NCBI GenBank assembly: GCA_000715685.1
Contig: KL569493.1
Coordinates: 1-6,551 of the forward strand
Direction of reading: 5' to 3'
Length of the DNA stretch: 6,551 nt
Source of the DNA: Streptomyces lilacinus
GTDB taxonomy: Bacteria > Actinomycetota > Actinomycetes > Streptomycetales > Streptomycetaceae
The notes under the pieces were generated by a model. The model was not told the origin of the DNA. It saw only the letters and a program-made list of their open reading frames with translations, and did no database searches. The first letter of the stretch is position 1; every line of letters begins with the position of its first letter. A program made the position numbers and the translations under genes. Shown piece after piece: positions 5,309-6,551 of the stretch.

Positions 5309-6058
5309 GTGTCCCGCCACAGAATCGGCTTCTGGTACCGCTTGGCGGCGGTGTTGGTCAAACCGCCGCTCGTGGTTCTGTTCAAGCGGGAATGGCGGGG
5401 AATGGAGCACATTCCGGCCGACGGCGGATTCCTCACCGCGGTCAACCACAACTCGTACCTCGACCCGCTGTCGTACGCCCACTTCCAGTACAACAGCGGC
5501 CGCGTCCCGCGCTTCCTCGCCAAGGCCGGCCTCTTCAAGGGCAGCTTCGTCGGCACGATGCTGCGCGGCACCGGGCAGATCCCCGTCTACCGCGAGAGCG
5601 CCGACGCCGCCACCGCCTTCCGGGCCGCCGTCGACGCCATCAACAGGGGCGAGTGCGTGGCCTTCTACCCCGAGGGCACCCTCACCCGCGACCCGGACAT
5701 GTGGCCCATGGAGGGCAAGACGGGCGCCGCGCGCGTCGCGCTGCTCACCCAGGCCCCCGTCATCCCGGTCGCCCAGTGGGGCGCCAACGAGGCGATGCCG
5801 CCCTACGCCAAGGAGAAGAAGCTGCGGCTCTTCCCCCGCAAGACCCTCCGGGTGCTCGCCGGCCCGCCCGTGGACCTCTCCGCCTACTACGGCAAGGAGC
5901 CCACCGCCGAGGTGCTGCGCGAGGTCACCGAGAAGATCATGTCGGACATCACCGGCCTCCTCGCCGAACTCCGCGGCGAGCCGGCCCCCGCCGAGCCGTA
6001 CAACCCCCGCAAGGCCCGCGCCGCGGCCCGCCACCAACCCCAGGAGGACAGCAAGTGA
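5309..6058 (+). CDS. plsC: 1-acyl-sn-glycerol-3-phosphate acyltransferase family protein (PlsC-like)
   Basis: A 249-aa acyltransferase that probably transfers a fatty acid to lysophosphatidic acid, making phosphatidic acid at the inner face of the membrane. The four PlsC blocks are present in order: catalytic HX4D as HNSYLD (47-52), GTGQIPVYR (87-95), FYPEGT (119-124) and VIPVAQWG (151-158). A short hydrophobic stretch (12-27) may associate with the membrane, and the C-terminal 30 residues are Pro/Ala/Arg-rich and poorly conserved in kind. The GTG at 5309 is the best start: AGAAGG (5295-5300) lies 8 nt upstream, and the next in-frame Met is residue 32. It overlaps gpsA by 4 bp, so the two are co-translated; GpsA makes the glycerol-3-phosphate from which the PlsC substrate derives. 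Actinobacteria carry several PlsC paralogues, so the exact acyl acceptor is uncertain. Confidence 0.88.
   Translation: MSRHRIGFWYRLAAVLVKPPLVVLFKREWRGMEHIPADGGFLTAVNHNSYLDPLSYAHFQYNSGRVPRFLAKAGLFKGSFVGTMLRGTGQIPVYRESADAATAFRAAVDAINRGECVAFYPEGTLTRDPDMWPMEGKTGAARVALLTQAPVIPVAQWGANEAMPPYAKEKKLRLFPRKTLRVLAGPPVDLSAYYGKEPTAEVLREVTEKIMSDITGLLAELRGEPAPAEPYNPRKARAAARHQPQEDSK
6042..6047 (+). promoter_or_regulatory. Ribosome binding site of gpsA inside the plsC end
   Basis: AGGAGG, a full-consensus Shine-Dalgarno, lies 7 nt before the GTG at 6055 and within the last codons of plsC. It decides the gpsA start and gives the overlap GTGA. Confidence 0.85.
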
Positions 6059-6551
6059 CGCGCTGCGCCGTCTACGGCACCGGCTCCTGGGGCACCGCCT
6101 TCGCGATGGTCCTGGCCGACGCCGGCTGCGAGGTGACGATGTGGGGTCGCCGCGCCGAGCTCGTCGATGCCGTCAACACCGGCCGCACCAACCCCGACTA
6201 CCTTCCGGGCGTCGAGCTCCCCGCCGCCGTGCGGGCCACCACCGATCCCGCCGAGGCGGCCCGGGGCGCGGCCTTCACCGTGCTGGCCGTGCCCTCCCAG
6301 ACCCTGCGCGGCAACCTCACCGAGTGGGCGCCGCTGCTGGCCGCCGACACCGTGCTGGTCTCCCTGATGAAGGGCGTCGAACTGGGCACGGCGAAGCGGA
6401 TGAGCGAGGTGATCGAGGAGGTGGCCAAGGTCTCCCCGGACCGCGTCGCCGTCCTCACCGGCCCCAACCTGGCCAAGGAGATCGCGGCCCGGCAGCCCGC
6501 CGCCGCCGTCGTCGCCTGCCGCGACGAGTCCGTGGCCAAGCGGCTCCAGGC
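6055..6551 (+). CDS. gpsA: NAD(P)H-dependent glycerol-3-phosphate dehydrogenase (3' end outside window)
   Basis: The first 165 residues of a protein usually about 335 aa long; the window ends inside it, so the missing C-terminal half is a sampling limit and not a truncation. The enzyme reduces dihydroxyacetone phosphate to sn-glycerol-3-phosphate, the backbone of phospholipids, in the cytoplasm. The N-terminal Rossmann fold is clear, with the glycine motif GTGSWGTAF (8-16) right after the first strand. Further family blocks are LAVPSQTLR (77-85), SLMKGVE (103-109, conserved lysine 106) and TGPNLAKE (135-142, substrate/active-site region). The GTG start overlaps the plsC stop as GTGA and has a perfect AGGAGG 7 nt upstream. 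The overlap implies translational coupling and a shared transcript. In related genomes a D-Ala-D-Ala ligase gene often comes next, but that lies outside the window. Confidence 0.95.
   Translation, partial: MTRCAVYGTGSWGTAFAMVLADAGCEVTMWGRRAELVDAVNTGRTNPDYLPGVELPAAVRATTDPAEAARGAAFTVLAVPSQTLRGNLTEWAPLLAADTVLVSLMKGVELGTAKRMSEVIEEVAKVSPDRVAVLTGPNLAKEIAARQPAAAVVACRDESVAKRLQ

Noticed and set aside
3411..5418. Identical 12-mer GGAGCACATTCC in the hup leader (3411-3422) and in plsC (from about 5405)
   Set aside because: In plsC it encodes part of the conserved MEHIPA segment and in hup it is part of a hairpin; chance match is the simplest reading.

Overview
The window is about 6.5 kb of very GC-rich DNA with G/C-dominated third codon positions, GTG starts, and long-stem terminators lacking a U-tract. 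Together with the gene content, this points to a Streptomyces or close relative. I recognise an IclR regulator of the NdgR/AreB/LtbR type, leuCD, a histone-like HU protein with a lysine-rich tail (HupS type), a CofC/FbiD-type F420 enzyme, a PlsC acyltransferase and gpsA. This looks like a core chromosomal region: I see no insertion sequence, phage gene, CRISPR array or rRNA/tRNA gene.

Layout. (1) 47-775, minus: ndgR, divergent from leuC. The 101-bp gap holds an IclR/KdgR-like 15-bp pseudo-palindrome (801-815), a plausible operator for both directions. (2) 877-2909, plus: leuC and leuD, 5 nt apart, encode the two subunits of isopropylmalate isomerase (leucine biosynthesis). (3) 2992-3025: a perfect 15-bp stem closed by a UUCG loop. 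(4) 3080-3325, plus: an 81-aa protein of unknown function, probably on a leaderless mRNA. (5) 3448-4131, plus: hup, with a convincing -35/-10 promoter, a small hairpin next to the predicted transcription start and a strong terminator that also separates it from the convergent genes. (6) 5133-4260, minus: cofC, then a 71-aa protein resembling a degenerate cold-shock domain. (7) 5309 onward, plus: plsC, then gpsA overlapping it by 4 bp and cut by the window end.

How the genes fit together. The left half is a small leucine module: NdgR probably senses an amino-acid-related signal and controls itself and leuCD. HU with its H1-like tail compacts the nucleoid. CofC makes the activated precursor of coenzyme F420. 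GpsA makes glycerol-3-phosphate and PlsC acylates its derivative in membrane lipid synthesis, so plsC-gpsA is a coherent lipid unit. The order IclR regulator, leuC, leuD, hup, cofC/fbiD, gpsA also occurs in Mycobacterium tuberculosis (Rv2989 down to Rv2982c), so the neighbourhood is an old actinobacterial one. The less understood parts are the two small proteins, the operator/leaderless arrangement at ndgR, and the RNA hairpins after leuD and ahead of hup. I found no clearly new multi-gene system.
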